From Steroidobacter agaridevorans (GTDB lineage Bacteria > Pseudomonadota > Gammaproteobacteria > Steroidobacterales > Steroidobacteraceae), in assembly GCF_009932555.1 (NCBI RefSeq), contig NZ_BLJO01000008.1, positions 265,758 through 329,757 of the forward strand: a stretch of 64,000 nucleotides of DNA, in the 5' to 3' direction. Of the stretch, positions 50,418 through 59,516 are shown one piece after another. The position numbers and the translations under genes were made by a program. The notes beneath the pieces were generated by a model that saw only the letters and a program-made list of their open reading frames with translations, was not told the origin of the DNA and did no database searches. The first letter of the stretch is position 1; the number at the start of each line of letters is the position of its first letter.

Positions 50418-52100
50418 ATGTCCAGCCGTCTGGAGAACGCTCTGATGCTGCTCGGGCTGGAGTCAGCCGACGATCCTGCCACGTTATGGCAAAACTATAC
50501 GGATCGTCTGGCGGTTCTCCAGCACAAGCTCATCAACGCTGAGACTCCGGCAGCCCAGGAATCGGCCCAACAGGATCTGGCCCGACTGGTCGCCGCCTAT
50601 CAGACTGCGCGCAGCGCCACCGAGCCTGCGACCCGCCAGGTCAATCGCGAAGCCGTCACCATGATGCGTATGGATGACGTCGGCGAGCAGGAAACTCAGG
50701 TTCATCAGGGCTCGAACGTCGTCATCGGCCCGGGCGTCGTGCTCCAGGGGCGTTATGAGATTCAGGCAGTGCTCGGCGACGGCGGCATGGGTCGTGTGTT
50801 CGCGGCTCGGGATCGTCTGAAGGACGAAGAAGTCGCGATCAAGGTGCTGCGCAACGAGTTGCTGTCGAGCAATGCCGCTCGCACTCGTTTCCTTGCCGAA
50901 GCGAAGGTTTCCTGCAAGCTCGCTCATCCGAACATCGTTCGCGTGTTCGACGTGGGCGTGGCCAGCGGCCGATATTTCTTCACGATGGAGCGCCTGCGCG
51001 GCGTGAGCTTGCGTCGTCGCATGCAGGCGCAGCTCGCAACCGGCAAGCCGTTCCCGGTCGAGGAAGCGACCGCGATCGGCGAGCAGTTGCTCGAAGCGCT
51101 GCGTCACGCGCATCGTTTCATCGTTCATCGCGATCTCAAGCCCGAGAACGTCTGGATCGACAGCAGCGGCGTCGTGAAGCTCATGGACTTCGGCATCGCG
51201 CGGGCCTATCAGAACAACGAGCTGACCCGCACCGGCATGAACCTGGGCACCGCCTACTACATGGCGCCCGAACAGCACGCCGATGCGAAGGAAGTCGACT
51301 GGCGTGCCGACCAATACGCGTTCGGCGTGCTCATGTATGAATTGTTGACGGGTCGCGTGCCGATGGGCGCCGTGCAGCCGATCGAGCGGGTCCGTCGCGA
51401 CATTCCGCGCCAGATCGCTCGCGCCATCATGCGTGCGATGTCACCGCGGCCGGATGCTCGCTTCGAATCGCTGCGTGAATTGCAGAGTCGCATCGTCGCG
51501 CGCCGCGAAGACGACGCTGCCGGCGCGATCTTCAACGCCTTCGGTCGCTCGATCGCGTTGGGCACGATTGCCGGTGCGCTGTTCGCTTACTTCGACAGCC
51601 TGAGCATCGGGCGCATTCATGAATGGATGTATCCCTCCGGCATCGCCGTCGGCATAGGCACGGCGTTGATGGTGGAGTTCTGCGAGACGTTTTTCCGCTC
51701 GCGTTACCGCAGCCACGTCATCGCGGCGTTCATCGCGACCGTGATGTGGATCGGCCTGGTGCTGGTCGTCGCGCAAAAGTTGTCCGGCCTCAGCAACGGC
51801 CTGGTGATGATGTTGTGCGGCTCGGTATGGGCCAGCAGCATGGACTACGTGACGCGTCGCTGGCGGATTGCCGCCGGCAGGTTCAGATTCGAGGTCTCGT
51901 TCATAGGCGCCGTGTTCGGCACGCTGCTTGGATTGGCGCTGCTGGTGCAGGCCGATCACGTCACCGATCGCAATTATCTGTACAGCGCGCTCAGCGGCAT
52001 CCTGCCGGGCATGATCATCGCGATGGCGTCGCTGCGCCGTCGCCTGTGGCGCAAGACGGATTCGCCGTTCTCGCGAGTGTTATCGCTCGCACGCGATTGA
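50418..52100 (+). CDS. Hanks-type Ser/Thr protein kinase with C-terminal membrane domain
   Basis: A 560-residue protein. An N-terminal helical region (about 1-100) precedes a complete kinase domain: glycine loop GDGGMGRVFAAR, Lys in VAIKVL, catalytic loop HRDLKPENVW, DFGIARA and GTAYYMAPEQ. The C-terminal 180 residues contain about six hydrophobic helices, an uncommon membrane anchor for bacterial kinases, which usually have one helix and an extracellular sensor. Substrates unknown. ATG 50418 has only a distant GGAAG upstream. Confidence 0.87.
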   Translation: MSSRLENALMLLGLESADDPATLWQNYTDRLAVLQHKLINAETPAAQESAQQDLARLVAAYQTARSATEPATRQVNREAVTMMRMDDVGEQETQVHQGSNVVIGPGVVLQGRYEIQAVLGDGGMGRVFAARDRLKDEEVAIKVLRNELLSSNAARTRFLAEAKVSCKLAHPNIVRVFDVGVASGRYFFTMERLRGVSLRRRMQAQLATGKPFPVEEATAIGEQLLEALRHAHRFIVHRDLKPENVWIDSSGVVKLMDFGIARAYQNNELTRTGMNLGTAYYMAPEQHADAKEVDWRADQYAFGVLMYELLTGRVPMGAVQPIERVRRDIPRQIARAIMRAMSPRPDARFESLRELQSRIVARREDDAAGAIFNAFGRSIALGTIAGALFAYFDSLSIGRIHEWMYPSGIAVGIGTALMVEFCETFFRSRYRSHVIAAFIATVMWIGLVLVVAQKLSGLSNGLVMMLCGSVWASSMDYVTRRWRIAAGRFRFEVSFIGAVFGTLLGLALLVQADHVTDRNYLYSALSGILPGMIIAMASLRRRLWRKTDSPFSRVLSLARD

Positions 52101-52105
52101 CGCTG

Positions 52106-53614
52106 TTACGCCGTCACGCCGGCCGTTCGATACAGAGCGGCCGCCAATCTCTGCGCCACGTCGGCGCCCAGATAACGAATCCTGATTCCCGCCGTCATCG
52201 CGCTGGCGCCGGCGGTGTCGACGTAGATGCTCGCCATGCGGCTGCGTCGATCGAAGGGCGTCGCTTCGATGCTCAAGGTCTGCACTCGATTGCGCGGCAC
52301 GATGGAGAGCCGGCGATTCAGCCAGCCACATCGAAACAGCACGGCGTCGCGCGCCAGCGCCCAGCGAGTGTTCTTCACGTACAAATGGGCATGCATCCAG
52401 GCCAGGGGAATGCAGCCGAGCACGATGACGATCGCGCCTGCATGCAGATACCAGATGGCCGGCGCAGTCAAAATCAAAACTGACCACAGCAACGCTTTGC
52501 GAAAGATGCGGCCTCGCGCGCCGGGCGCCAATGGTTGCCAGTTGGGTTCGGCGCTCAGATCCAGCATGGGCAAAGCGGCGGCGATGAGTTCGGGGGCGGC
52601 GTCTGCTGGGCAAACGGGAGCGAGCCATCGCGTCTTGTTGCGTGAACTATCGCCGCTGCCCTCGCCAACGCCGCTGTCGCCGGCGAGGTCGACATTCAGC
52701 GACACACGTTTGAACCAGCGATGCAGCAGCGATTCGTTCTGATGGACGGCTTGAATTCGCCGCGTTCGCAAGGTCAGGGCGACGCGCGTGAACAGCCCAT
52801 AACGGACGCGTAGATCGCCGGCGACGTGCGTCAATCTGAAATCGTAGAACGTGACGATCGCCAGTATCACCGACAGGATGCGCACGGCGACGATGGCGCC
52901 CAGTATCGTGAGAATGCCCAGCCCGATTTGCATCACCAGGCCGAGTGCGGCGAGTCCGGCCGCGGATGGGGAATGCAGCACGCGATCGAACAGCTCTTCG
53001 TTGATGACGAACACGCCTGCTTCGTGCAACACGCCGAAGGCCGCCACGACCAGTATCATTCCGCGATTGTCGATCAGGCCGTGACGCACGAGCTCGCCGA
53101 TGCCCAGGTGGAGCAGGGTGTCTTCAGCGGGCGCCGCAACTGTCTGCTCGGCGGGCCTGGCTTCCGAGAAAACTCGGTCGCGCATGTCTTGTACGGCGGC
53201 CAGGTCGAGCACGCTGATCAGCGCTTCCGGCTTGCCGCCCGTGGATGTCTGCACGCGCACTTCGGCGACGCCGAGCAGGCGATGTAACAAGCGACGTTCC
53301 GTGTCGATGTTTTCGATGCGTGCGTACTCGATGTAACGCGTGTTGAGGAAGATCATGCCTTCGCGAACGACCAGGCCCGTCGGGCTGAAGCCATAGCGGA
53401 ACGTGAGCTGGACCCACACGGCGCGAATTGCGACGAACGCGACGATGGCGGGCACGATCCAGGGACCGAACGGCCCCGGCGTGTCGTCTCGCACGTTGAA
53501 GAAGAGCAGGGCGATCAGCGGCAGGACCATTTGTTTGATCGCGTTGCTCAGGCCGAACACCCATGACAGCGAGTGCAGCCGAAGCGTCGGCTGAAAGTTG
53601 CCGTCAGACGCCAC
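52106..53614 (-). CDS. PH-domain membrane protein, YdbT type
   Basis: A 502-residue inner membrane protein read from GTG 53614, which follows AAGGAG and overlaps the previous gene by 11 nt; the longer reading from 53641 lacks this spacing. It has several hydrophobic helices and three repeats of the bacterial PH (DUF304/bPH2) pattern, e.g. YGFSPTGLVVREGMIFLNTRYIEYARIENIDTERRLLHRLLGVAEVRVQTS. YdbT-like proteins work with YdbS at the membrane; role unknown. Confidence 0.8.
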   Translation of the reverse strand: MASDGNFQPTLRLHSLSWVFGLSNAIKQMVLPLIALLFFNVRDDTPGPFGPWIVPAIVAFVAIRAVWVQLTFRYGFSPTGLVVREGMIFLNTRYIEYARIENIDTERRLLHRLLGVAEVRVQTSTGGKPEALISVLDLAAVQDMRDRVFSEARPAEQTVAAPAEDTLLHLGIGELVRHGLIDNRGMILVVAAFGVLHEAGVFVINEELFDRVLHSPSAAGLAALGLVMQIGLGILTILGAIVAVRILSVILAIVTFYDFRLTHVAGDLRVRYGLFTRVALTLRTRRIQAVHQNESLLHRWFKRVSLNVDLAGDSGVGEGSGDSSRNKTRWLAPVCPADAAPELIAAALPMLDLSAEPNWQPLAPGARGRIFRKALLWSVLILTAPAIWYLHAGAIVIVLGCIPLAWMHAHLYVKNTRWALARDAVLFRCGWLNRRLSIVPRNRVQTLSIEATPFDRRSRMASIYVDTAGASAMTAGIRIRYLGADVAQRLAAALYRTAGVTA

Positions 53615-54068
53615 TGCCGGCTCCTTCGGCGAGCAGCGCATCGCGCAGAGCGATGGCGTCCTCGTGCCGCAATCCAGGCAGCTCGATCATCGTGTGCCTG
53701 CTGCCCGCCGTGTACATCTTCAAGGTGCCAATGTCGTAACGGCGTTCGAGCGGGCCTTGCGAGACATCGGTGTGTTGAATGCGAACGCGCGGGAGCGCAA
53801 TCCGCGACCGCCAGATCACGCCTCTTTCGATCGCGATGCCCGTCTCGTCAACACCGAAGCGCAAGTGCCGATACGAAAGCGCCGGCCACCACCACGTGAG
53901 GAAGCCGCCGCAGAGGATTACCAGCGCCGGCGCGAGCGGCCAGAGCCAGGGTATTGAGGGGCCGAATGCGAACGTGGGAACCGCGACAATGAAAGTGGCG
54001 ATGGCTGCCTGCCAGCGCCAGACGCCGATAACCGCCGAGTCGACGTGTGAGAGCTGCAACGGCGTCAT
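53604..54068 (-). CDS. PH-domain membrane protein, YdbS type
   Basis: A 154-residue protein with two membrane helices followed by one bPH2 domain (LRFGVDETGIAIERGVIWRSRIALPRVRIQHTDVSQGPLERRYDIGTLKMYTAG). Followed with 11-nt overlap by the YdbT-type gene; this two-gene pair is conserved in many bacteria. Function unknown. Confidence 0.82.
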   Translation of the reverse strand: MTPLQLSHVDSAVIGVWRWQAAIATFIVAVPTFAFGPSIPWLWPLAPALVILCGGFLTWWWPALSYRHLRFGVDETGIAIERGVIWRSRIALPRVRIQHTDVSQGPLERRYDIGTLKMYTAGSRHTMIELPGLRHEDAIALRDALLAEGAGSGV

Positions 54069-54098
54069 CCTGCCTGCGGAAGATGAGCCGATTCTAAC

Positions 54099-54509
54099 TT
54101 AAGACCAGTTCTCTACCGTCAGCCCTTTGAAGGGCGCGAAGTCGCGCACGTTTTCCGTCACGAGTACGAGCTCATTGATCTGTGCGATGGCGGCGATCTG
54201 ACTGTCAACAAAGGGTACTGTCATACCTTGTTCCTCCAGGCGCGCGCGCTCGATCGCGTGCAACTTTGCCGCCAGGTCGTCGTACGCCAAGATCTCGAAG
54301 GTGCTGAGCACATCCGCGAGATAGTCTTGCAAAGCGTCGCGCCGTCTGCCGGCGGGCATACGTTTACAGCCGAACTGCAGCTCGTGCCACACCGGCGCAG
54401 CGATCGCGCACTCATCCGCGATCGCTGCGAGCTTCCGCAGGACGCCGATCGAAGGCGTTTTCATCATCGGCTGCGACACCACATTGGTGTCCAGCAAGTA
54501 ACGCAGCAC
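54099..54509 (-). CDS. vapC: VapC-type PIN-domain toxin
   Basis: A 136-residue PIN-domain ribonuclease with all four acidic residues: D7 in YLLDTNVVS, Glu in WHELQFG, Asp in FVDSQIAAIA and Asp in NVRDF. It probably cleaves tRNA or mRNA when free of its antitoxin. It lies 9 nt after the Phd-type antitoxin gene. Confidence 0.9.
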   Translation of the reverse strand: MLRYLLDTNVVSQPMMKTPSIGVLRKLAAIADECAIAAPVWHELQFGCKRMPAGRRRDALQDYLADVLSTFEILAYDDLAAKLHAIERARLEEQGMTVPFVDSQIAAIAQINELVLVTENVRDFAPFKGLTVENWS

Positions 54510-54518
54510 GGCGCGGAC

Positions 54519-54797
54519 TCAAAATTCGACTTTGCGTCCGGGGCTCCGATCGCGGAGCTTGCGGGCGAAGTCCTTTTCCAGGCCGACCTCGGCGAGCGAA
54601 TGTTTCTTCAGGAACTTCTGATAGACGTCCTGAAAGGAGGTGCGCTTGCTGCGCAGGCGTTGATATTCGGCGACTGAGATCATGACTGCGACTCCCTTGC
54701 CTCTGCGAGTCAATTCAACGGCCACGCCCGCCTCCACCTGGTCGATGAGGGTGGGCAAGTTGGCTCGAGCTTCGGCGATGGAATAGCTTTGCTCCAT
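54519..54797 (-). CDS. Phd/YefM-type antitoxin
   Basis: A 92-residue protein from ATG 54797. The N-terminal YSIAEARANLPTLIDQVEAG.VELTRRGKGVAVMISVAEYQRLR is the Phd/YefM fold; the C-terminal tail should neutralise VapC. A 7-bp inverted repeat lies 9-28 nt upstream. The in-frame extension to 54833 runs through the operator and was rejected. Confidence 0.9.
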   Translation of the reverse strand: MEQSYSIAEARANLPTLIDQVEAGVAVELTRRGKGVAVMISVAEYQRLRSKRTSFQDVYQKFLKKHSLAEVGLEKDFARKLRDRSPGRKVEF

Positions 54798-54805
54798 TCG
54801 CCAAA

Positions 54806-54825
54806 ATGTACATCTATCTGTACAT
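54806..54825. promoter_or_regulatory. Operator-like inverted repeat before the antitoxin gene
   Basis: ATGTACA (54806-54812) and TGTACAT (54819-54825) around TCTATC, between the ligE stop and the antitoxin start. Fits a Phd/VapC complex operator for conditional autorepression. Confidence 0.6.
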
Positions 54826-54829
54826 GAAA

Positions 54830-55735
54830 TCAATCCGGATCCTGGACCCCCTCATCCGGCGGTCGCGCGCGTAGAAAGCGAGCGAAACGCGGGATGCCGC
54901 GAGCGGTCAGGTTGTGATAGCTGTAAGTGATCGAGCTGCCGATGGGCGGTGGCAGACGGCGTTGCTCGTCGGTGAAGCCGGTGCCGATGCGGAACTCCGT
55001 GCCGTTGGCGGTGCGCACGAGCAGTGAGCCGAGCATGCCGAGATACTTGCCTTGGCCAGGCAGGTGCGCGATGACCCGCGCCTCGGCGTCTTGATAGGGC
55101 TTGAACTTCAACAGATCGTCGTTGCGCTCGGCGCGATACAGCGAATCTTCCTTATGCAGCATCAAGCCCTCGCCACCAGCCGCGGCGACGGTCTCCAGTT
55201 GAAGGTGGAGTGCGGCCTCATCTGTGACGCGCGAGTGTGTTACTTCACGTAGCCAGTCGATGTGCGTCGACGCGAGCAAAGCTCGCAGTGTTTCCAGCCG
55301 CGCGCTGAAGATTCCGCCGTGCGCGGGCAGATCGAAGACCATGAAGCGGATGTGACGCCAGGCACTGTCGTTGGGCTCGAGGTCTCGCACCGTTGCGGTG
55401 ACTTGCTCGAATCGCCCTCGGCCTGCCCAAAGTTCGCCGTCGAGAGGGTCGGTGGGCCAGTCGCGCGTGAACCATTCTGGAGCATGAATCGTGTTGCCAG
55501 CGCGAGTGACCAAGCGCTTGCCGTCCCAATAAGCGCGCACGCCGTCGTATTTCTCGCTCACCCAGTAGCGCGACAGATCCACTTCCGCGTCGTCGTAGTC
55601 GTTGGCGAGCAAGAGTGGCGGCGGCGCTGCTGGCGCGAGGGCAGGTGCACTCAGCGCGGCGCCCGCGACGAGCGCAGATTCGACAATGAGTCGTACGACT
55701 GTCTTGCGAGCTGCGAGGTTGTGTGCAGTGTCCAT
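54830..55735 (-). CDS. ligE: Periplasmic ATP-dependent DNA ligase, LigE type
   Basis: A 301-residue minimal ATP-dependent ligase. Motif I SEKYDGVRAYWDG carries the adenylated Lys; FMVFDLPAHGG, GEGLMLHKEDSLY (motif IV) and LLKFKPYQDAEARV (motif V) follow. LigE proteins have a signal sequence and act in the periplasm, possibly on DNA taken up or in biofilms; here a hydrophobic stretch precedes APAAPPP. It is upstream of the VapBC-type pair. Confidence 0.87.
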   Translation of the reverse strand: MDTAHNLAARKTVVRLIVESALVAGAALSAPALAPAAPPPLLLANDYDDAEVDLSRYWVSEKYDGVRAYWDGKRLVTRAGNTIHAPEWFTRDWPTDPLDGELWAGRGRFEQVTATVRDLEPNDSAWRHIRFMVFDLPAHGGIFSARLETLRALLASTHIDWLREVTHSRVTDEAALHLQLETVAAAGGEGLMLHKEDSLYRAERNDDLLKFKPYQDAEARVIAHLPGQGKYLGMLGSLLVRTANGTEFRIGTGFTDEQRRLPPPIGSSITYSYHNLTARGIPRFARFLRARPPDEGVQDPD

Positions 55736-55933
55736 GCGTCTATGTAAGCACCACGGGCAGCGCCAAAGCCTCGCATTTCGGGCTCACTCGCCCAGAAATT
55801 ACCGATATGCGCGCACCGCTCCTCTGCTATGGAGCACATCCCGACCGAAAAGCACTGAGATTCAACTCCGGTGCCCACGATCGGCGGTAGTATCGGGCTT
55901 GGTTGCCGGCTGCCGGCCGGCGCAGGAGGATGC

Positions 55934-56470
55934 ATGAATCAGCAGCACGACCTGGCGACGCCAGTCACCACGATCGATCACTCGCGCGGGCCCGCGCACG
56001 CGCCAGTCACCATCGTCGAGTACGGCGATTTCGAATGTCCGACGTGCAAGCAGGCCGCGCCTTCGCTGAAGCTGTTGCTGAGCCGCTTTCCGGAGCAGGT
56101 GCGGATCGTGTTCCGTCACTTCCCGCTCGAAGAAGTGCATCCACACGCGCTTTGTGCCGCGGAAGCGTCCGAGGTGGCGTCTGCGCAGGGCAAGTTCTGG
56201 GAGATGCACGACCTGCTGTTCGTCAATCAGCTGCACCTGAAGTCCAATCAATTGCAGCACTATGCCGAGCAGCTGAATCTCGACATGGCGCGTTACAGCG
56301 CCGAGATGGACGACGAGATCTACCGGCAGCGGATTCGCGAGCACATCGATAGCGGCCGGCGCAGCGGTGTGCGTGGCACCCCCGGCATCTTCGTGAACGG
56401 CCAGATTCACGATGTGTCCGCCGGCATGCAATCGCTGTTCGACAAAGTGGCGGCTCTCCTCGCCAGGTAA
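55934..56470 (+). CDS. DsbA-like thioredoxin-fold protein
   Basis: A 178-residue protein from ATG 55934 after AGGAGG; no signal peptide, so probably cytoplasmic. DsbA-type active site FECPTCKQ, with later cis-Pro block GVRGTPGIFVNG. Only 12 nt separate it from the next gene, a TrxR-like flavoprotein, so it is a good candidate for its redox partner. Confidence 0.82.
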   Translation: MNQQHDLATPVTTIDHSRGPAHAPVTIVEYGDFECPTCKQAAPSLKLLLSRFPEQVRIVFRHFPLEEVHPHALCAAEASEVASAQGKFWEMHDLLFVNQLHLKSNQLQHYAEQLNLDMARYSAEMDDEIYRQRIREHIDSGRRSGVRGTPGIFVNGQIHDVSAGMQSLFDKVAALLAR

Positions 56471-56482
56471 CACGGTGCGCTC

Positions 56483-58156
56483 ATGCCAAACGAGCTGTAT
56501 GAAAAGCGTCGGGAGCAGATGTTTCCAAAGCTCACGAAGGCGCAGATCGCGCGCCTCGAGCCGCATGGCGTGCATCTGCAGACCACCGAAGGAACGGTAT
56601 TGATCGAGCCCGGCGATCATGAGCGCAAGATGATCGTGGTGCTCGCCGGCAGCCTGAAGGTCACAGTGCCTGGCGTCGATGAGCAGGTCATCAAGCCGCT
56701 CGTTCCGGGCGATTTCGCCGGCGAGATGAGCACACTGCGAGGCACGCCTGGCTTCGCCCGCGTGGAGGTCGGCGAAGCGGGCGAGGTGCTCGTCGTTACC
56801 GACAGCGATCTGCGCGTCGTCGTGCAAACGGATGCCGAGCTCAGCGAGATCTTCATGCGCGCGTTCATCCTGCGTCGCATGGGATTGATCTCCTCACCCA
56901 ACAGCGCGATGACGCTGATCGGCTCGCGTTACTGCGGTCACACGTTGATGTTGCGGGAGTTCCTGGCGCGCAATGCGCATCCACACTTTTATCTCGACGC
57001 CGACGCGGACAAGGAAGCGGCGGAATTATTACAACGGGCCGGCCTGACCGCGGCTGATGTGCCCGCTGTCATCGGTCGTGGCCGCGCGCTCAGTCACGCA
57101 AGCTTGCGGCAGTTGGCGGAGTTCCTCGAGATCAATCCGGAGATCGATCCCGAGGCGATTCACGACGTGCTGGTCGTGGGCGCCGGCCCTGCAGGCCTGG
57201 CGGGTGCGGTGTATGCCGCGTCGGAAGGGCTGGACGTGCGAGTGATCGACAGCTTCGCTCCCGGCGGCCAGGCGGGCACCAGCTCACGCATCGAGAATTA
57301 TCTGGGATTTCCGACGGGCATCACCGGCCAGGCATTGGCGGGGCGCGCGTTGGTGCAGTCACAGAAGTTCGGCGCCAGGTTTCATGTCGCATGCGACGCC
57401 GTGGCATTGCATTGTGATAGCTGGCCGTATCGCATCGAGATGGCCGACGGTCGCATCGCGCGCGCCCGCACTGTGCTCATCGCGACGGGTGCGCAGTATC
57501 GAAAGCCCGATCTGCCGAACTTGGACAAGTATGCCGGCGTGGGCTTGTACTACGCGGCCACGCACCTGGAAGGCAAGATGTGCCAGAACGAGGAGATCAT
57601 CGTGGTCGGCGGCGGCAACTCCGCAGGCCAGGCGGCGGTGTTTCTGGCGGGCGGCTGCCGGCACGTGCACATCATGGTGCGCTCGGAGGGCCTGGCCGAG
57701 ACAATGTCTCACTATCTGATCCGACGCATCCAGGAGTCGCCCAACATCACTTTGCACACACGCACGCAGATTGCTTGCCTGGAAGGCGAAGACGAGTTGG
57801 AGCATGTGACCTGGACCGACGCGCGCACGGGCGAGCGGGAGCGGCGGCCGATCCGGCACGTGTTTCTAATGACGGGCGCCGCGCCGAACACCGAATGGCT
57901 GAAGCATTGCGTGAATCTCGATGAGAAGGGATTCGTGCGCACCGGCGCCGACTTGAGCAAGGACGAGCTGACGGCCGCACGCTGGCCGCTGAGCCGCGCG
58001 CCGTACATCATGGAAACGAGCTTGCCGGGTGTGTTTGCAGTGGGCGATGTGCGCTCGGGCAGCGTGAAGCGCGTTGCTTCAGGCGTCGGCGAAGGCTCGA
58101 TCTGCGTGCAGTTCGTGCATCGGGTGCTGCGCGAACTGCCGGCAGTGTTCGGCTAG
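56483..58156 (+). CDS. cNMP-binding/thioredoxin reductase-like flavoprotein fusion
   Basis: A 557-residue protein: an N-terminal cyclic-nucleotide-binding-type domain (about 10-130, PLVPGDFAGEMSTL), a thioredoxin/glutaredoxin-like segment (about 145-220) and a C-terminal TrxR-like flavoprotein with GAGPAGLAGAVYAAS, GGGNSAGQAA and GVFAVGDVRSGSVKRV. The redox CxxC of true thioredoxin reductases is replaced by YAAT, so electrons must leave by another path. Its stop is interleaved with the convergent TIGR02466 gene. Confidence 0.85.
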   Translation: MPNELYEKRREQMFPKLTKAQIARLEPHGVHLQTTEGTVLIEPGDHERKMIVVLAGSLKVTVPGVDEQVIKPLVPGDFAGEMSTLRGTPGFARVEVGEAGEVLVVTDSDLRVVVQTDAELSEIFMRAFILRRMGLISSPNSAMTLIGSRYCGHTLMLREFLARNAHPHFYLDADADKEAAELLQRAGLTAADVPAVIGRGRALSHASLRQLAEFLEINPEIDPEAIHDVLVVGAGPAGLAGAVYAASEGLDVRVIDSFAPGGQAGTSSRIENYLGFPTGITGQALAGRALVQSQKFGARFHVACDAVALHCDSWPYRIEMADGRIARARTVLIATGAQYRKPDLPNLDKYAGVGLYYAATHLEGKMCQNEEIIVVGGGNSAGQAAVFLAGGCRHVHIMVRSEGLAETMSHYLIRRIQESPNITLHTRTQIACLEGEDELEHVTWTDARTGERERRPIRHVFLMTGAAPNTEWLKHCVNLDEKGFVRTGADLSKDELTAARWPLSRAPYIMETSLPGVFAVGDVRSGSVKRVASGVGEGSICVQFVHRVLRELPAVFG

Positions 58157-58770
58157 AACCAGTTGTAGTTGAAGCTGATGCTGATGCGCTCGCCGACGAC
58201 CGGATTCGCCGGCACCTCGTGCCGCAGCCAGCTTTCGAAGAGCACGACCTTGCCCGCTTCGGCGGGCACCACCGACCATGCACGATTCGCCGGGCTCGCA
58301 TCGGCCCGGCGCGGCGGCGCGGCCATGAATTTTTCCAGGCGCGGATCCTCGAACTTCAGGCCGGCACAGCCCTTCGGTGTCTGCACGTAGTACGTGCCAC
58401 TGATCGTGGAGAGTGGATGCAGGTGCATGCTGTGCGCCACCTGCTGCGGCATGATGTTCACCCAGCAGTCCGTCATCGCCAGCTCGCGCCCCGTCATGTC
58501 GAGCTCGAGCGTTTTGACGAACGCGCTCACGTGCCGGCGCAAATATTTTTCCAACTGCTGGAAGGTCGGCGACACCTGCTGCATCCGGTGCGCCGAGTGA
58601 TACGACGTATAGCCGCCGGGATAGTTTTTCTCGGACCATTTCTGGCCCGCTTCATCGTCGAACTGCAGTTGCAGGCACTCGCGCAGCAGCTGCTTGTTGA
58701 ACTTGCGCCAATCGCTCCGCTGCAACGGAGCACTGTAAATGTAGGTGGGGAAAAGGGTTTGAATCGGCAT
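58153..58770 (-). CDS. TIGR02466 family 2OG-Fe(II) oxygenase-like protein
   Basis: A 205-residue protein from ATG 58770 (MPIQTLFPTYIY). HLHPLSTISGTYYV supplies the first iron-binding His group and FESWLRHEVPAN...RISISFNYN the second His and the Arg for 2-oxoglutarate. TIGR02466 proteins are predicted Fe/2OG oxygenases with unknown substrate. The reading from 58800 adds ten residues without a better start. Confidence 0.83.
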   Translation of the reverse strand: MPIQTLFPTYIYSAPLQRSDWRKFNKQLLRECLQLQFDDEAGQKWSEKNYPGGYTSYHSAHRMQQVSPTFQQLEKYLRRHVSAFVKTLELDMTGRELAMTDCWVNIMPQQVAHSMHLHPLSTISGTYYVQTPKGCAGLKFEDPRLEKFMAAPPRRADASPANRAWSVVPAEAGKVVLFESWLRHEVPANPVVGERISISFNYNWF

Positions 58771-58808
58771 GGGCGAGGATTCTACCCGATGGGGTACCAT
58801 GCCGGACC

Positions 58809-59453
58809 ATGAAAGCCCTGATCGTTCCCGTCACGCCGTTTCAGCAGAACTGTTCCATCATCTGGGACGAGCGCAGCAAGCGCGCCGCGGTGGTCGACCC
58901 GGGCGGAGATCTGGATCGGGTGTTGGCGGAAGTGGATCGTGAAGGCTTGCAGCTGGAAAAGATTCTGCTGACTCACGGCCACCTGGATCACGCGGCGGCG
59001 ACGGCGGAGCTCGCGAAGCTGCGTGGGCTGACGATCGAGGGGCCGCATCGGGACGATCAATTCTGGATCGATCAATTGCCCGAAGCGACGCAGCGTTTCG
59101 GCTTTCCGCAGGCTGAGGCGTTTACGCCCGATCGCTGGCTGGAGCAGGGCGATCAGGTCACGGTCGGCGAGGAGACGCTCGAGGTGCGGCACTGTCCCGG
59201 CCACACTCCCGGCCATGTGATCTTCTTTCACGCCAGACAGAAATTCGCCTGGGTCGGCGATGTGATTTTCGCCGGCTCGATCGGCCGCTCCGATTTTCCG
59301 CGCGGCGATCACGACACGCTGGTCAGATCGATTCGCGAGAACCTGTTTCCGCTCGGCGACGACGTGCGCTTCGTGCCGGGGCATGGGCCGCTGTCCACGT
59401 TCGGGCAGGAGCGCCAGACCAATCCATTCGTCGCCGACCGGCGTTTCCGTTGA
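58809..59453 (+). CDS. MBL-fold hydrolase, glyoxalase II-like
   Basis: A 214-residue metallo-beta-lactamase-fold protein. Metal motif THGHLDHAAA, then RHCPGHTPGHVIFF, GDVIFAGSIGRSDFPRGDH and PGHGPLSTFGQE complete the dinuclear site. This matches YcbL/type II glyoxalases acting on thioesters. It is divergent to the TIGR02466 gene by 38 nt. Confidence 0.9.
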   Translation: MKALIVPVTPFQQNCSIIWDERSKRAAVVDPGGDLDRVLAEVDREGLQLEKILLTHGHLDHAAATAELAKLRGLTIEGPHRDDQFWIDQLPEATQRFGFPQAEAFTPDRWLEQGDQVTVGEETLEVRHCPGHTPGHVIFFHARQKFAWVGDVIFAGSIGRSDFPRGDHDTLVRSIRENLFPLGDDVRFVPGHGPLSTFGQERQTNPFVADRRFR

Positions 59454-59516
59454 CGGCCCCAGATTTTCGGTATCCTTGCCGTTCGCCCAGACCCTCGGGA
59501 TGCATCAGGAGTCCGT

